52,612 nt of DNA from Bacillus infantis (GTDB lineage: Bacteria; Bacillota; Bacilli; Bacillales; Cytobacillaceae), in the NCBI RefSeq assembly GCF_020171945.1, contig NZ_JAIVAP010000029.1:1-52612 (forward strand), written 5' to 3'. The position numbers were made by a program, and so were the translations under genes. Below the pieces are notes generated by a model. The model searched no databases, was not told the origin of the DNA, and saw only the letters and a program-made list of their open reading frames with translations. Shown here in pieces: positions 45,009-52,612 of this stretch (positions are counted from its first letter, which is position 1; each line of letters opens with the position of its first letter).

Positions 45009-45557
45009 TTATTCTTCTTCTGTTCCGACCAGGAAGTGCGGATTCAGATCCTCGAATTCCTCATCCTCGACATCGAGGCCCCATACTTCGTCATCATCGC
45101 AATCGCATTCGCCGTGGTACACAGCTACACAGACTTTCGTCTCGCCGATTACTTCCACAAGGAATTCCCTTTCCACGTGGACGATGATTTTGTTCCCGTT
45201 CGGGGAAATGACTGCTTCAACACAATTCGGCTGCTGCAGTACTTTGGCAATGACATCCTGATCATCTAAGCAGTCCTGATCACGGTATTTAAGTTTGATG
45301 ACATCTTTATAGTCAACCCGTTCAGTAACGACTTCCGTCTTCGTATTATCGTTATAGGAATACCAAACGTTAATGTCATAATAGCCGCAGATTTCAACTG
45401 TCTTGCCGACCTTTTTCGCCTCATACTTGTGGTTTATAATCCAACAGCCAAGGATGCTTGACGGGTGGTGTGCCGGGCATATCGTATGATTGGACTGGGT
45501 GAATTTGCGTCCCTTCGCTACGACGGCTTTTGTAATTATCTCTCTGTATTCTCCCAT
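45009..45557 (-). CDS. cotE: outer spore coat morphogenetic protein CotE
   Basis: CotE assembles on the forespore and is required to attach the outer coat. The 182-residue protein starts at ATG 45557 ([18 protein letters not shown]), with GAGGAGGG about ten bases upstream. The family core [31 protein letters not shown] is strongly conserved, and the C-terminus is acidic ([24 protein letters not shown]), as in other CotE proteins. It holds eight cysteines, including GECDCDDDE, many more than the Bacillus subtilis protein, which may allow disulfide or metal links in the coat. Sporulation promoters are expected upstream. Confidence 0.93.
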   Translation of the reverse strand: MGEYREIITKAVVAKGRKFTQSNHTICPAHHPSSILGCWIINHKYEAKKVGKTVEICGYYDINVWYSYNDNTKTEVVTERVDYKDVIKLKYRDQDCLDDQDVIAKVLQQPNCVEAVISPNGNKIIVHVEREFLVEVIGETKVCVAVYHGECDCDDDEVWGLDVEDEEFEDLNPHFLVGTEEE

Positions 45558-45766
45558 TGCGAGCGAACCCTCCTCATTCATTTTCAATTCATCCTATGCG
45601 GGATATTAGACTAGTGTGATTACAATTTTAAGGGTGCATGCAGAGCTTCTTGTAAGGTGCGATATACGGTATTCTATGCGGATACCCATGGTTTGGTGTC
45701 ATGGTTGCCCGGACTGGGGGGACACGGGCTTTGAGGAGGCAGAACTCCGCTCATTTTTAAATTGGC

Positions 45767-45806
45767 AAAAAAAAGACCCCTGCATCCAAAAGGGATGCAG
45801 GGGTCA
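45767..45806 (-). terminator. ricA terminator
   Basis: On the minus strand GACCCCTGCATCC-CTTTT-GGATGCAGGGGTC is followed by TTTTTTTT. The spacer to cotE has no gene. Confidence 0.92.
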
Positions 45807-45812
45807 CCAGCA

Positions 45813-46241
45813 TTAATGCTGGCAGCCGTTTTTGTTTTGCAGTTCTGCTCCTGTTTCACCGCTCAGGATGTTGCCTCCAGTAGAAACGAGGATTTCATCT
45901 GTAACTTTGTTGCTGATCGTGGTAGCTACAAGCTGCAGAAGCTCATTCACTTCCACCTGGGACTGCTTGAATTCCTGGACAACCGGAATCTCGTCAAGCT
46001 GGCGCTCAAGCTCCTCTATTTTGGCTTCGGTCTTTTTTAAAGCTTCTTCTTTGCCAAAATGCTGCAGGTTAACTGCCTGCTTCTGAAGTCCTTTTATGCT
46101 TGTGATCGCAGTGCGGACCTTTTCATTGCTGTGGATCTGCGCTTCCGCTCTTTTGAAAAAGTCCACTTCTTCTGTTTCTGCTATGATTTGTGCAAGCTCC
46201 CTTGCACGTGCAATGATATCGTCTTTTGTATATTTCCCCAT
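45813..46241 (-). CDS. ricA: RicA (YmcA), RNase Y/biofilm-sporulation accessory factor
   Basis: The product is 142 residues, mostly helical, with the YlbF/YmcA family core (RARELAQIIAETEEVDFFKRAEAQI, IKGLQKQAVNLQHFGKEEAL). The C-terminal tail ends GCQH, with the single cysteine used in Fe-S cluster binding by the RicA-RicF-RicT complex. That complex steers RNase Y cleavage and is needed for competence, biofilm and sporulation. Its ATG overlaps the miaB stop by one base (TAATG), with GAGGTG five bases upstream, so it is translationally coupled to miaB. Confidence 0.92.
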   Translation of the reverse strand: MGKYTKDDIIARARELAQIIAETEEVDFFKRAEAQIHSNEKVRTAITSIKGLQKQAVNLQHFGKEEALKKTEAKIEELERQLDEIPVVQEFKQSQVEVNELLQLVATTISNKVTDEILVSTGGNILSGETGAELQNKNGCQH

Positions 46242-47785
46242 TATTTCACCTCAGCTGGTTGAAGCTCTTCAACCATTTCTCCATTTAATGACCATGTTTT
46301 CGCATCTGTAATTTTAACAGAAACAATCTTTCCAATCGCTGACTTTGGTCCTTTAAAGTTTACAAGCTTATTCTTTCTAGTATACCCTGCCAGAACCTCA
46401 GGATTGTTCTTGCTTTCGCCTTCAACCAGGACCTCTACAGTCTGGCCGTGATATTTCTTCATCGCTTCAGCCGACATTTCATTAACGAGGGCATTCAGGC
46501 GCTGAAGGCGCTCTTTCTTGACCTCCATCGGCACATTATCCTTCATCTTGGCCGCTGGTGTGCCTTCACGCGGAGAGTAAATGAAAGTATAGGCAGACTC
46601 GTATCCGACTTCCTTATAGAGAGAAAGAGTTTCCTCGAACTGCTCTTCTGTCTCATTCGGATAGCCGACAATGATATCTGTTGTAAAAGTTGCATTCGGG
46701 ATGGCTGCCCTGATTTTCCTCACAAGCTCCAGATACTGTTCGCGCGTATATTTCCTTGCCATGATTTTCAGGACATCTGTGGAGCCTGACTGGACAGGGA
46801 GATGGATATGCTCAAGAAGATTGCCGCCTTTGGCAAGCACTTCAATCAAGTGATCATCGAAATCACGCGGATGGCTTGTTGTGAAGCGGATTCTCGGTAT
46901 GTCAATCTTCCTGATTTCATCCATAAGGTCGCCTAGGCCGTACTGGAGGTCTGTAAAGTCCTTCCCGTACGCATTGACATTCTGGCCAAGCAGGGTGACT
47001 TCCTGATACCCCTGGGCGGCAAGCTGGCGCACCTCCTGGATGATTTCTTCAGGGCGGCGGCTCCGCTCCTTGCCCCTTGTGTAAGGGACGATGCAGTAGG
47101 TGCAGAATTTATCGCAGCCGTACATGATGTTGACCCAGGCCTTGATATTGCCTTTGCGGACTTTAGGAAGATTCTCAATGACATCTCCCTCTTTGGACCA
47201 CACTTCAACGACCATCTCTTTAGACATATAAGCTTCCTGCAGAATGTTTGGAAGTCTGTGGATATTGTGCGTGCCAAAGATCATATCCACCTGGTCATAT
47301 GTCTTCAGGATTTTATTGACGACTGATTCTTCCTGCGACATGCAGCCGCATACGCCAAGCAGCAGGTCAGGGCGTTCTTTTTTCAGATGCTTCAGATGGC
47401 CAAGCTCGCCGAACACTTTGTTTTCGGCATTCTCACGGATAGCACATGTGTTCAGGAGAATGACATTCGCATCCTCGACAGTGTCAGTCGGCTCATAGCC
47501 TAGACTGAGGAAGATGCCGGCCATGACTTCTGTATCATGCTCATTCATCTGGCAGCCGAATGTCCTGATATAGAATTTGCGGTTATTCCCCATGCCCTGG
47601 AATTCAGCCGGAATATTGAAATCTTTATGATAGCGGACCTCTTCCTTCCCGCGTTTTTTTGCATCTTTCAAGGAAGGTGGCGCATATACGGTTTCAAAGT
47701 AAAGGCTGTAGTCCTTTTCGGATTTTTTGTCCGAAGGATTTGCTGCAGCAGCCTGCTGGCCTTCCATCCGCTGTTTTTCGTTCAT
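46241..47785 (-). CDS. miaB: tRNA-2-methylthio-N6-dimethylallyladenosine synthase MiaB
   Basis: This radical SAM methylthiotransferase acts on i6A37 of tRNA made by MiaA. The product is 514 residues from ATG 47785, preceded by AAAGGGG. The N-terminal cluster cysteines are in [14 protein letters not shown] and GVCGCMSQ; the radical SAM motif is [11 protein letters not shown]; a TRAM domain closes the protein ([13 protein letters not shown] ... [10 protein letters not shown]). It forms an operon with ricA, as in Bacillus subtilis (ymcB-ymcA). Confidence 0.96.
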   Translation of the reverse strand: MNEKQRMEGQQAAAANPSDKKSEKDYSLYFETVYAPPSLKDAKKRGKEEVRYHKDFNIPAEFQGMGNNRKFYIRTFGCQMNEHDTEVMAGIFLSLGYEPTDTVEDANVILLNTCAIRENAENKVFGELGHLKHLKKERPDLLLGVCGCMSQEESVVNKILKTYDQVDMIFGTHNIHRLPNILQEAYMSKEMVVEVWSKEGDVIENLPKVRKGNIKAWVNIMYGCDKFCTYCIVPYTRGKERSRRPEEIIQEVRQLAAQGYQEVTLLGQNVNAYGKDFTDLQYGLGDLMDEIRKIDIPRIRFTTSHPRDFDDHLIEVLAKGGNLLEHIHLPVQSGSTDVLKIMARKYTREQYLELVRKIRAAIPNATFTTDIIVGYPNETEEQFEETLSLYKEVGYESAYTFIYSPREGTPAAKMKDNVPMEVKKERLQRLNALVNEMSAEAMKKYHGQTVEVLVEGESKNNPEVLAGYTRKNKLVNFKGPKSAIGKIVSVKITDAKTWSLNGEMVEELQPAEVK

Positions 47786-48180
47786 AGAAAGTACCCCTTT
47801 CTTCTGTATAACCAAACGGTAATCGCTGTTTTCATTTTTTCATGTAAGCGCAGTTAGAATGTTGTACACATTATAATAGTATAAGGGTTTAAAACGCTGA
47901 AAACAATAGAAATCCTGTAAGGATACTGACTCTATTGGCACTTTGGCAGCTGAGGCTGATGGATGGATTAAACGGCAGGGGCTTTTCAGGCAAGTAGTTC
48001 ACTTTCCGTGGAGAAACACTGAATATGGCATATGAGTCCGCTTTGAGTGCATACTTGCTCTTAGCAAATACAGCAGATGGAAAGCCGAAGAGTGAGTAAC
48101 CAGTGATAGAAAAATAAGGGGAGATTTTACTGCTAATCGCAGATTAGAGCGGTTTTTGGGTAAAATATGAGGCGTTTTTC

Positions 48181-48301
48181 CCTCTATTAAAAGAAAAGCC
48201 CTCTATTTTCACACTTCCAAGTCCAATAAGAGGAATTTCTCCCTCTATTTAAGGAGTTTTCAGTGCTATTTTTCAAATAAGGTGAATTTCTCCCTCTATT
48301 T
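48181..48301. repeat. short direct repeats with CCTCTATT core
   Basis: CCTCTATT occurs four times (48181, 48200, 48242 and 48293). The last two are part of a 26-base unit ending AATTTCTCCCTCTATTT (48225-48250 and 48276-48301) with 24 of 26 positions equal. Confidence 0.7.
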
Positions 48302-48518
48302 TTCTCCATCAGCAGCGAACCTGGTTTTACTAATAATAACCCGGCAGTTCAATTATCCAGACGATGGGGGCATAAGTAAAATAGCCCGGGATATCCCAGG
48401 CTATTTTGGTGTATTAATTACCATGCTATTTCCATTACAAAACGTGTGTTGTTCAGGCTGCTGGCTCCATATTATCTGAACTATTTACTTTGCAGGGCCC
48501 CAGCTCTTCGCAGGTAGT

Positions 48519-48562
48519 CTGTTATTTTCCGTTCCAGGACCTCCGCTTTCCGCGGGGCGGCC
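48519..48562. repeat. truncated copy of the MITE-like repeat
   Basis: CTGTTATTTTCCGTTCCAGG, then CGCTTTCCGCGGGGCG, matches the first 40 bases of the element at 1697-1829. The rest of that element is missing and the korB stop follows within 20 bases. Confidence 0.65.
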
Positions 48563-48577
48563 CAGCCGTGTTCCAAC

Positions 48578-49444
48578 TCACATAAATTCAGCTGTCAGTT
48601 TGCCGAAATGCTCTTCATCGATCTTCAGGTCGGCATGTGCAAGCGGTGTTTCCGAATAGCCAGGAAGCATTTCCTGATAGGATTTGCGCTCTGTATCCTG
48701 GTAGATCAAGCCTGTGACAAGTCCGTCATGCTTCATCAGCGTCTGCATGGCCATTGAGCGGTCTGAAGAGTCATAGCCTTCTACATCGGCGAGCTTTGTC
48801 AGGTTTTCTTTGAACCAGTCGTACGTATTCACTTTATTATAAGTAACGCACGGACTGAACACGTTGATGAGCGAGAAGCCTTTATGCTTGATGCCTGCTT
48901 CGATCAGCGCTGTCAGGTCCTTCAGGTCAGTTGAAAAGCTTTGGGCCACAAACGTTGCCCCCGCTGTCAGCGCCATTTCCATCGGTGAAATGGCTTGCTC
49001 GACAGAGCCGTGCGGCGTGGACTTTGTTTTGAATCCGGCTGCAGACCTTGGTGAAGTCTGCCCTTTTGTCAGACCGTAAATCTGATTGTCCATTACAATA
49101 TAGGTAATATCGACATTGCGGCGGATGGAATGGACAGTATGCCCCATTCCGATGGCAAAGCCGTCTCCGTCACCGCCGGAAGCGATGACAGTCAGATCGC
49201 GGTTCGCCATTTTAAGACCCTGGGCAATCGGGAGTGCGCGCCCGTGGATGCCGTGGAATCCATATGAGTTGATATAGCCGGAAATCCTGCCGGAACATCC
49301 GATGCCGGAGACGACTGCAAGGCTGTCAGGCTCGAGCCCTACATTGGCAGCTGCCCGCTGGATGGCGGCCTGGACAGAGAAGTCTCCGCATCCAGGGCAC
49401 CAGTTAGGCTTGACGTTATTGCGAAAATCTTTAAATGTGGCCAT
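48578..49444 (-). CDS. korB: 2-oxoacid:ferredoxin oxidoreductase beta subunit
   Basis: The product is 288 residues. The thiamine-diphosphate site is GDGDGFAIGMGHTVHSIRRN with the later VMDNQIYGLTKGQTSPRS, and the N-terminal NWCPGCGDFS holds cluster-type cysteines. With KorA it oxidises 2-oxoglutarate or a related 2-oxoacid with coenzyme A and passes electrons to ferredoxin. Its ATG follows the korA stop directly, with AAGGAG nine bases upstream inside korA. Confidence 0.92.
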   Translation of the reverse strand: MATFKDFRNNVKPNWCPGCGDFSVQAAIQRAAANVGLEPDSLAVVSGIGCSGRISGYINSYGFHGIHGRALPIAQGLKMANRDLTVIASGGDGDGFAIGMGHTVHSIRRNVDITYIVMDNQIYGLTKGQTSPRSAAGFKTKSTPHGSVEQAISPMEMALTAGATFVAQSFSTDLKDLTALIEAGIKHKGFSLINVFSPCVTYNKVNTYDWFKENLTKLADVEGYDSSDRSMAMQTLMKHDGLVTGLIYQDTERKSYQEMLPGYSETPLAHADLKIDEEHFGKLTAEFM

Positions 49445-51181
49445 TTAGAACAGCTCCTTGCAAGTGGTATGGATTTCATTCGGCAGGAACGGATTCCCGT
49501 CATATTTCAGTATTTTATTGATTTTCTGATGCTGGCCCACATTCATTTTAATGATATTTGCCAGCTGGCCTGTTGCGTTATTTTCAATAACAGCCACCTT
49601 TTTGGCAGACTCCATCAGCGGTCTAAGCTCTTCAGACGGAAACGGATGGATCAGGCGGATATGTGCATGATTTACCTTCAGGCCATCCTTTTCAAGGCGG
49701 CCCATGCTTTCCTCAATAGCTCCCCTTGTGGAGTTGAAGCCAATAATCAGGAGGTCTGCTTCATCATGCGGAGCATTTTTATGGACCGGATTGCTGAATT
49801 TGATATTCTCGACTTTCCGGAAGCGCTTGTTCATCTGATCTCTCCGGTTTGCAGCAGATTCAGAAGGCTTTCCGGTTTCGTCATGTTCCACGCCGGTTAC
49901 GTGATGGATGCCGTTCTTCATGCCTGGCACCACGCGCGGGGATACCCCGTCTTCTGTCACTTCATAGCGCTTGAAATAACCCTTGTTTTCAATTTCCGGC
50001 AGCTCTTCGTCCACAAGCTTGCCTCTGCGGATTTCAACTAGGCTGAAGTCCAGCGGCTCAACTGTCTGTTTGCCGAGAGACAGCTGCAGGTCAGAAAGCA
50101 TGATGACAGGGCACTGGTATTCTTCTGCCAGATTGAATGCTTCTGCTGCATCATAGAAAGCTTCCTGGACCGTGCTTGGCGCAAACACGATTTTTGGGAT
50201 TTCCCCATGTGTTCCATAAATCATCGCCATCAGGTCAGACTGCTCCTGCTTTGTAGGAAGGCCTGTAGAAGGTCCTCCGCGCTGTGTGTCTATAATCACA
50301 AGCGGTGTTTCGGTAATGCCGGAAAGGCCGATTGCTTCCATCTTCAATGACAGCCCGGGTCCTGCCGAAGCAGTCATTGCACGGACACCGCCATAATTGG
50401 CGCCGATCGCCATGGTAACAGCCGCAATTTCATCTTCTGTCTGGATAACGCTGCCGCCAAGCGGAGGAAGCTTCTTAATCAGGTACTCCATGATTTCAGA
50501 TGCCGGAGTGATCGGATAAGCTGCCATGAACCGGCAGCCGCCTGCAAGCGCACCAAGTGCAATGGCATCATTGCCGATCATGAACATGCGTTTTTTCCCA
50601 TCAGCTTTTTCAAGCTCCATCAGCTCAGCGCCTTCGCCAGCCAGTTCCTTCATCCGGTCAAATCCGGCTTTGATGGCTTCCATGTTCTTATCAACAACCT
50701 GCTGCCCTTTTCTGCCGAAGATTTCCTGGACAACTTCCTCAAAAACCTTGATATCCAGGTTGAGAATGCTGCAAGTCGCGCCGACAGCGACCATATTTTT
50801 CATCAAAGAAGTCCCCAGTTCAGTGGCAAGCTCAGTAAAAGGTACAGCAAAGAGCGATGCATTCGTATCCTCAGGCTTCTTCGGATCAAATTTTGCATCG
50901 GCGATGATGACGCCTTTATCATGCAGCTCTTTATAGTTCACATCAATCGTTTCCTGATCAAAAGCTACTAAAATATCAAGATCATCGGAAATGGAGCGGA
51001 TCTGGGACGTACTGACCCGTATCTTATTATTCGTATGCCCCCCTTTAATCCTTGAAGAAAAATGCCGGTACCCATATAAATAATAGCCAAGGCGGTTAAG
51101 AGCTATAGAGAAGATTTCCCCAGTACTCTCAATTCCTTCTCCCTGCTGGCCGCCTACTTTCCAAGAAAGCTGTTTTAACAT
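49445..51181 (-). CDS. korA: 2-oxoacid:ferredoxin oxidoreductase alpha subunit (gamma-alpha fusion)
   Basis: The product is 578 residues. Residues 1-190 are the gamma domain (SWKVGGQQGEGIESTGEIFS) fused to the alpha domain, which has GNDAIALGALAGGCRFMAAYPITPASEIMEYL and the thiamine-binding TEDEIAAVTMAIGANYGGVRAMTASAGPGLSL. The fusion is normal for the Bacillus-type two-subunit enzymes. GGGGTG precedes the ATG by about six bases. It forms a tight operon with korB. Electron flow to ferredoxin may matter for anaerobic or low-oxygen metabolism. Confidence 0.92.
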   Translation of the reverse strand: MLKQLSWKVGGQQGEGIESTGEIFSIALNRLGYYLYGYRHFSSRIKGGHTNNKIRVSTSQIRSISDDLDILVAFDQETIDVNYKELHDKGVIIADAKFDPKKPEDTNASLFAVPFTELATELGTSLMKNMVAVGATCSILNLDIKVFEEVVQEIFGRKGQQVVDKNMEAIKAGFDRMKELAGEGAELMELEKADGKKRMFMIGNDAIALGALAGGCRFMAAYPITPASEIMEYLIKKLPPLGGSVIQTEDEIAAVTMAIGANYGGVRAMTASAGPGLSLKMEAIGLSGITETPLVIIDTQRGGPSTGLPTKQEQSDLMAMIYGTHGEIPKIVFAPSTVQEAFYDAAEAFNLAEEYQCPVIMLSDLQLSLGKQTVEPLDFSLVEIRRGKLVDEELPEIENKGYFKRYEVTEDGVSPRVVPGMKNGIHHVTGVEHDETGKPSESAANRRDQMNKRFRKVENIKFSNPVHKNAPHDEADLLIIGFNSTRGAIEESMGRLEKDGLKVNHAHIRLIHPFPSEELRPLMESAKKVAVIENNATGQLANIIKMNVGQHQKINKILKYDGNPFLPNEIHTTCKELF

Positions 51182-51423
51182 TCATTACACCCCTTCGGAT
51201 TGTTCTATATATGTATAATTGTATGGTCTATTAATAAACCCCCGCAGCCTATTAAACAACGGAAAACAGCTTCAAAAAAGGTGCAAAAGGGTACTAAACG
51301 CTTTCAATTCTAGACCGAACCCCCGAAAAAAGCAACCCTTTCCAAAGAATAAATCCACGGTAGCAAGGCTTGCGCAGTCCTGTCCTGAGCCCCTGTGTGA
51401 ATAGTATTTTTGAAGGAAGTCCC
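51182..51423. other. spacer upstream of korA
   Basis: This 240-base stretch would hold the korAB promoter. No gene or clear terminator seen. Confidence 0.4.
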
Positions 51424-52371
51424 TCATCCGCCAAACTCGTTTCTTCCGGCAGGAGGCAGCCTTTTTTCCATATTGCGAAAAAGGAATTTTTCCACTTGTA
51501 TCTCAGAATAATGTTTTTGAAGTTCGTTTACTAGGTTCCCATAATATTTAAAAGAAGACAGCCCATCTACTGTATCATCGATGCCGTCAAAATCTGATCC
51601 AAAGCCGGTATGGTCTTCTCCTCCCAGGGAACAGACATGTTCTACATGCTTAAGGATGTCAGAAATCGCGGATTCTTTGGTCCCTGTCAAAAATTCCGGA
51701 ACAAATGTCAGTCCGATGACGCTGTCCCGCTCAATCAGCGCCTTCAGCTGATTATCGTTCAAATTCCTTGGCACAGGGCAGAGGGCATGGCAGTTGGAAT
51801 GGGAGGCAAAAGGTAATTCGGCCAGTTCCATCACATCCCAGAACCCTTTCTCAGAGAGGTGGGATACATCGCATAAGCACTGCTTTTCATTCAGGATCCC
51901 GACCGCTTTTTTTCCAAATGAAGATAGTCCTGCCCCTCTTTCCTCAAGGGCGCCGTCTGCTGCATAATTGCTGTAATTCCAGGTGAGCCCGACAGAAGAT
52001 ACTCCAAGCCTTAACAGAGTTTTCAGCTTAAGAAGATCATCCCCGATGCAGTCGCACCCTTCAAGCGTAAGAACTGCGCCGATTTCATCCTCTTTCAGCC
52101 GGTATGCCTGCCCTCTTTCCTTAATATGCTTCATCTTCGGAAACGGCTTGAGCACCCTATCGTAAAAAAGCTCAATCATATATAGCGCGGCATGGAATTT
52201 CATATTCGGATGGACGGATTCCGGGACATAGACGGCAAAGCACTGCACCTTGGAACCTGCTTCCTGGAGTTTTTCGTAATCTACATGCAGCCCGCTGCTG
52301 CTCCTGAAATCAATTGAAGGATCAATAAACATTTTATAAAGAACGTCACAGTGAGAATCAAAAATGTTCAT
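51424..52371 (-). CDS. membrane dipeptidase, peptidase family M19
   Basis: The product is 315 residues from ATG 52371, with GGGGAGG five bases upstream. Zinc-site signatures of the renal dipeptidase family are seen: DSHCDVLY at the N-terminus, the bridging glutamate in LTLEGCD, histidines in DVSHLSEKGFWDVMEL and FASHSNCHALCPVPRNL, and GFGSDFDGIDD towards the end. Such enzymes split dipeptides, including some with D-residues from wall turnover. No signal peptide is present, so it acts in the cytoplasm. The last 15 residues (RLPPAGRNEFGG) are a little unusual. Confidence 0.9.
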   Translation of the reverse strand: MNIFDSHCDVLYKMFIDPSIDFRSSSGLHVDYEKLQEAGSKVQCFAVYVPESVHPNMKFHAALYMIELFYDRVLKPFPKMKHIKERGQAYRLKEDEIGAVLTLEGCDCIGDDLLKLKTLLRLGVSSVGLTWNYSNYAADGALEERGAGLSSFGKKAVGILNEKQCLCDVSHLSEKGFWDVMELAELPFASHSNCHALCPVPRNLNDNQLKALIERDSVIGLTFVPEFLTGTKESAISDILKHVEHVCSLGGEDHTGFGSDFDGIDDTVDGLSSFKYYGNLVNELQKHYSEIQVEKFLFRNMEKRLPPAGRNEFGG

Positions 52372-52489
52372 GCTTCCTCCCCTTTCAATATATCTGGATA
52401 GCATCTATATTCGATGGATGCTATTATATTTCCTTTATCCCTGCAGCAATCGACGCAAAAATAAAATGGTGCAAACCCTTCCCCAGGAT

Positions 52490-52526
52490 TAAAAAAAGCC
52501 TGTTTGCTTTCAATAAGCAAACAGGC
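52490..52526 (-). terminator. terminator of a gene beyond the right edge
   Basis: On the minus strand GCCTGTTTGCTT-ATTG-AAAGCAAACAGGC is followed by TTTTTTT. The remaining 86 bases show no gene. Confidence 0.85.
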
Positions 52527-52612
52527 AAAGATGATGTGCTGCCGGCTATTTATTGCCCAAAGCAAAGGGCATTTTTTTTATATGCCACTGCTTTTCCCCT
52601 TTTGTTATCTTG

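Larger units (their letters stand above)
47786..48577. other. intergenic region between miaB and korB
   Basis: No convincing gene is seen. In Bacillus subtilis further genes (such as tdh and kbl) lie between the kor genes and miaB, so they are missing or moved here. The spacer contains short direct repeats (48181-48301) and a shortened MITE-like repeat (48519-48562). Confidence 0.5.

Noticed and set aside
48282-48479. 65-codon plus-strand frame in the miaB-korB spacer
   Set aside because: No ribosome binding site or known domain; it begins within the short repeats.

Overview
The window looks like the chromosome of a spore-forming Bacillaceae bacterium (Bacillus, Cytobacillus or Mesobacillus type). 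From about 10.7 kb to the right end it carries, in reverse, the core gene order known from Bacillus subtilis: yneK, ccdC, yneI, ccdA, a Spo0E-like gene, yneF, sirA, tkt, ynzC, yneB, yneA/lexA, glnA, glnR, ynbB, hflX, spoVK, hfq, miaA, mutL, mutS, cotE, ricA, miaB, korB, korA. Sporulation genes (spoVK, cotE, sirA, Spo0E-like), AGGAGG-type ribosome binding sites and U-tailed terminators agree with this. No taxonomic marker gene is present, so the species is not fixed.

Region 1, 1-10.7 kb, is accessory DNA that is visibly AT-richer than the rest. It begins with the end of an IS21-family element, followed by small membrane proteins, an MFS exporter and a palindromic MITE-like repeat. It then holds a two-gene CBASS anti-phage operon (transmembrane SAVED effector plus SMODS/AGS-C nucleotidyltransferase). 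A 613-codon protein with a DUF4365-like, PD-(D/E)xK-type N-terminus follows, beside decayed genes that include the N-terminus of a large serine recombinase. The region ends at an apparently complete selenocysteine tRNA gene (selC, anticodon UCA). A decayed second copy of the selC 3' part plus its terminator lies 3.1 kb away. The two selC-derived repeats bracket the DUF4365-like gene and the recombinase relic, so selC looks like an integration hot spot that has collected defence genes.

Region 2, 10.7-25.4 kb, holds cytochrome c maturation genes (ccdA, ccdC) with a CheY-like protein and a heterodimeric multidrug ABC exporter. It also has sporulation and replication control genes (Spo0E-like, sirA), transketolase, the SOS cluster yneB-yneA/lexA with LexA boxes, and a secreted IseA-type autolysin inhibitor with a candidate WalR site.

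Region 3, 25.5-38.9 kb, holds the glnRA operon with GlnR operators, hflX-ynbB, spoVK, hfq-miaA, mreBH and several less-known genes. Among these are two paralogous regulators (XRE helix-turn-helix plus sensor-like domain) 13 kb apart.

Region 4, 39-52.6 kb, holds mutSL, a two-domain VOC protein, cotE, miaB-ricA, the korAB 2-oxoacid:ferredoxin oxidoreductase and a membrane dipeptidase (M19). The 0.8 kb between miaB and korB contains short repeats and a truncated copy of the MITE-like repeat.
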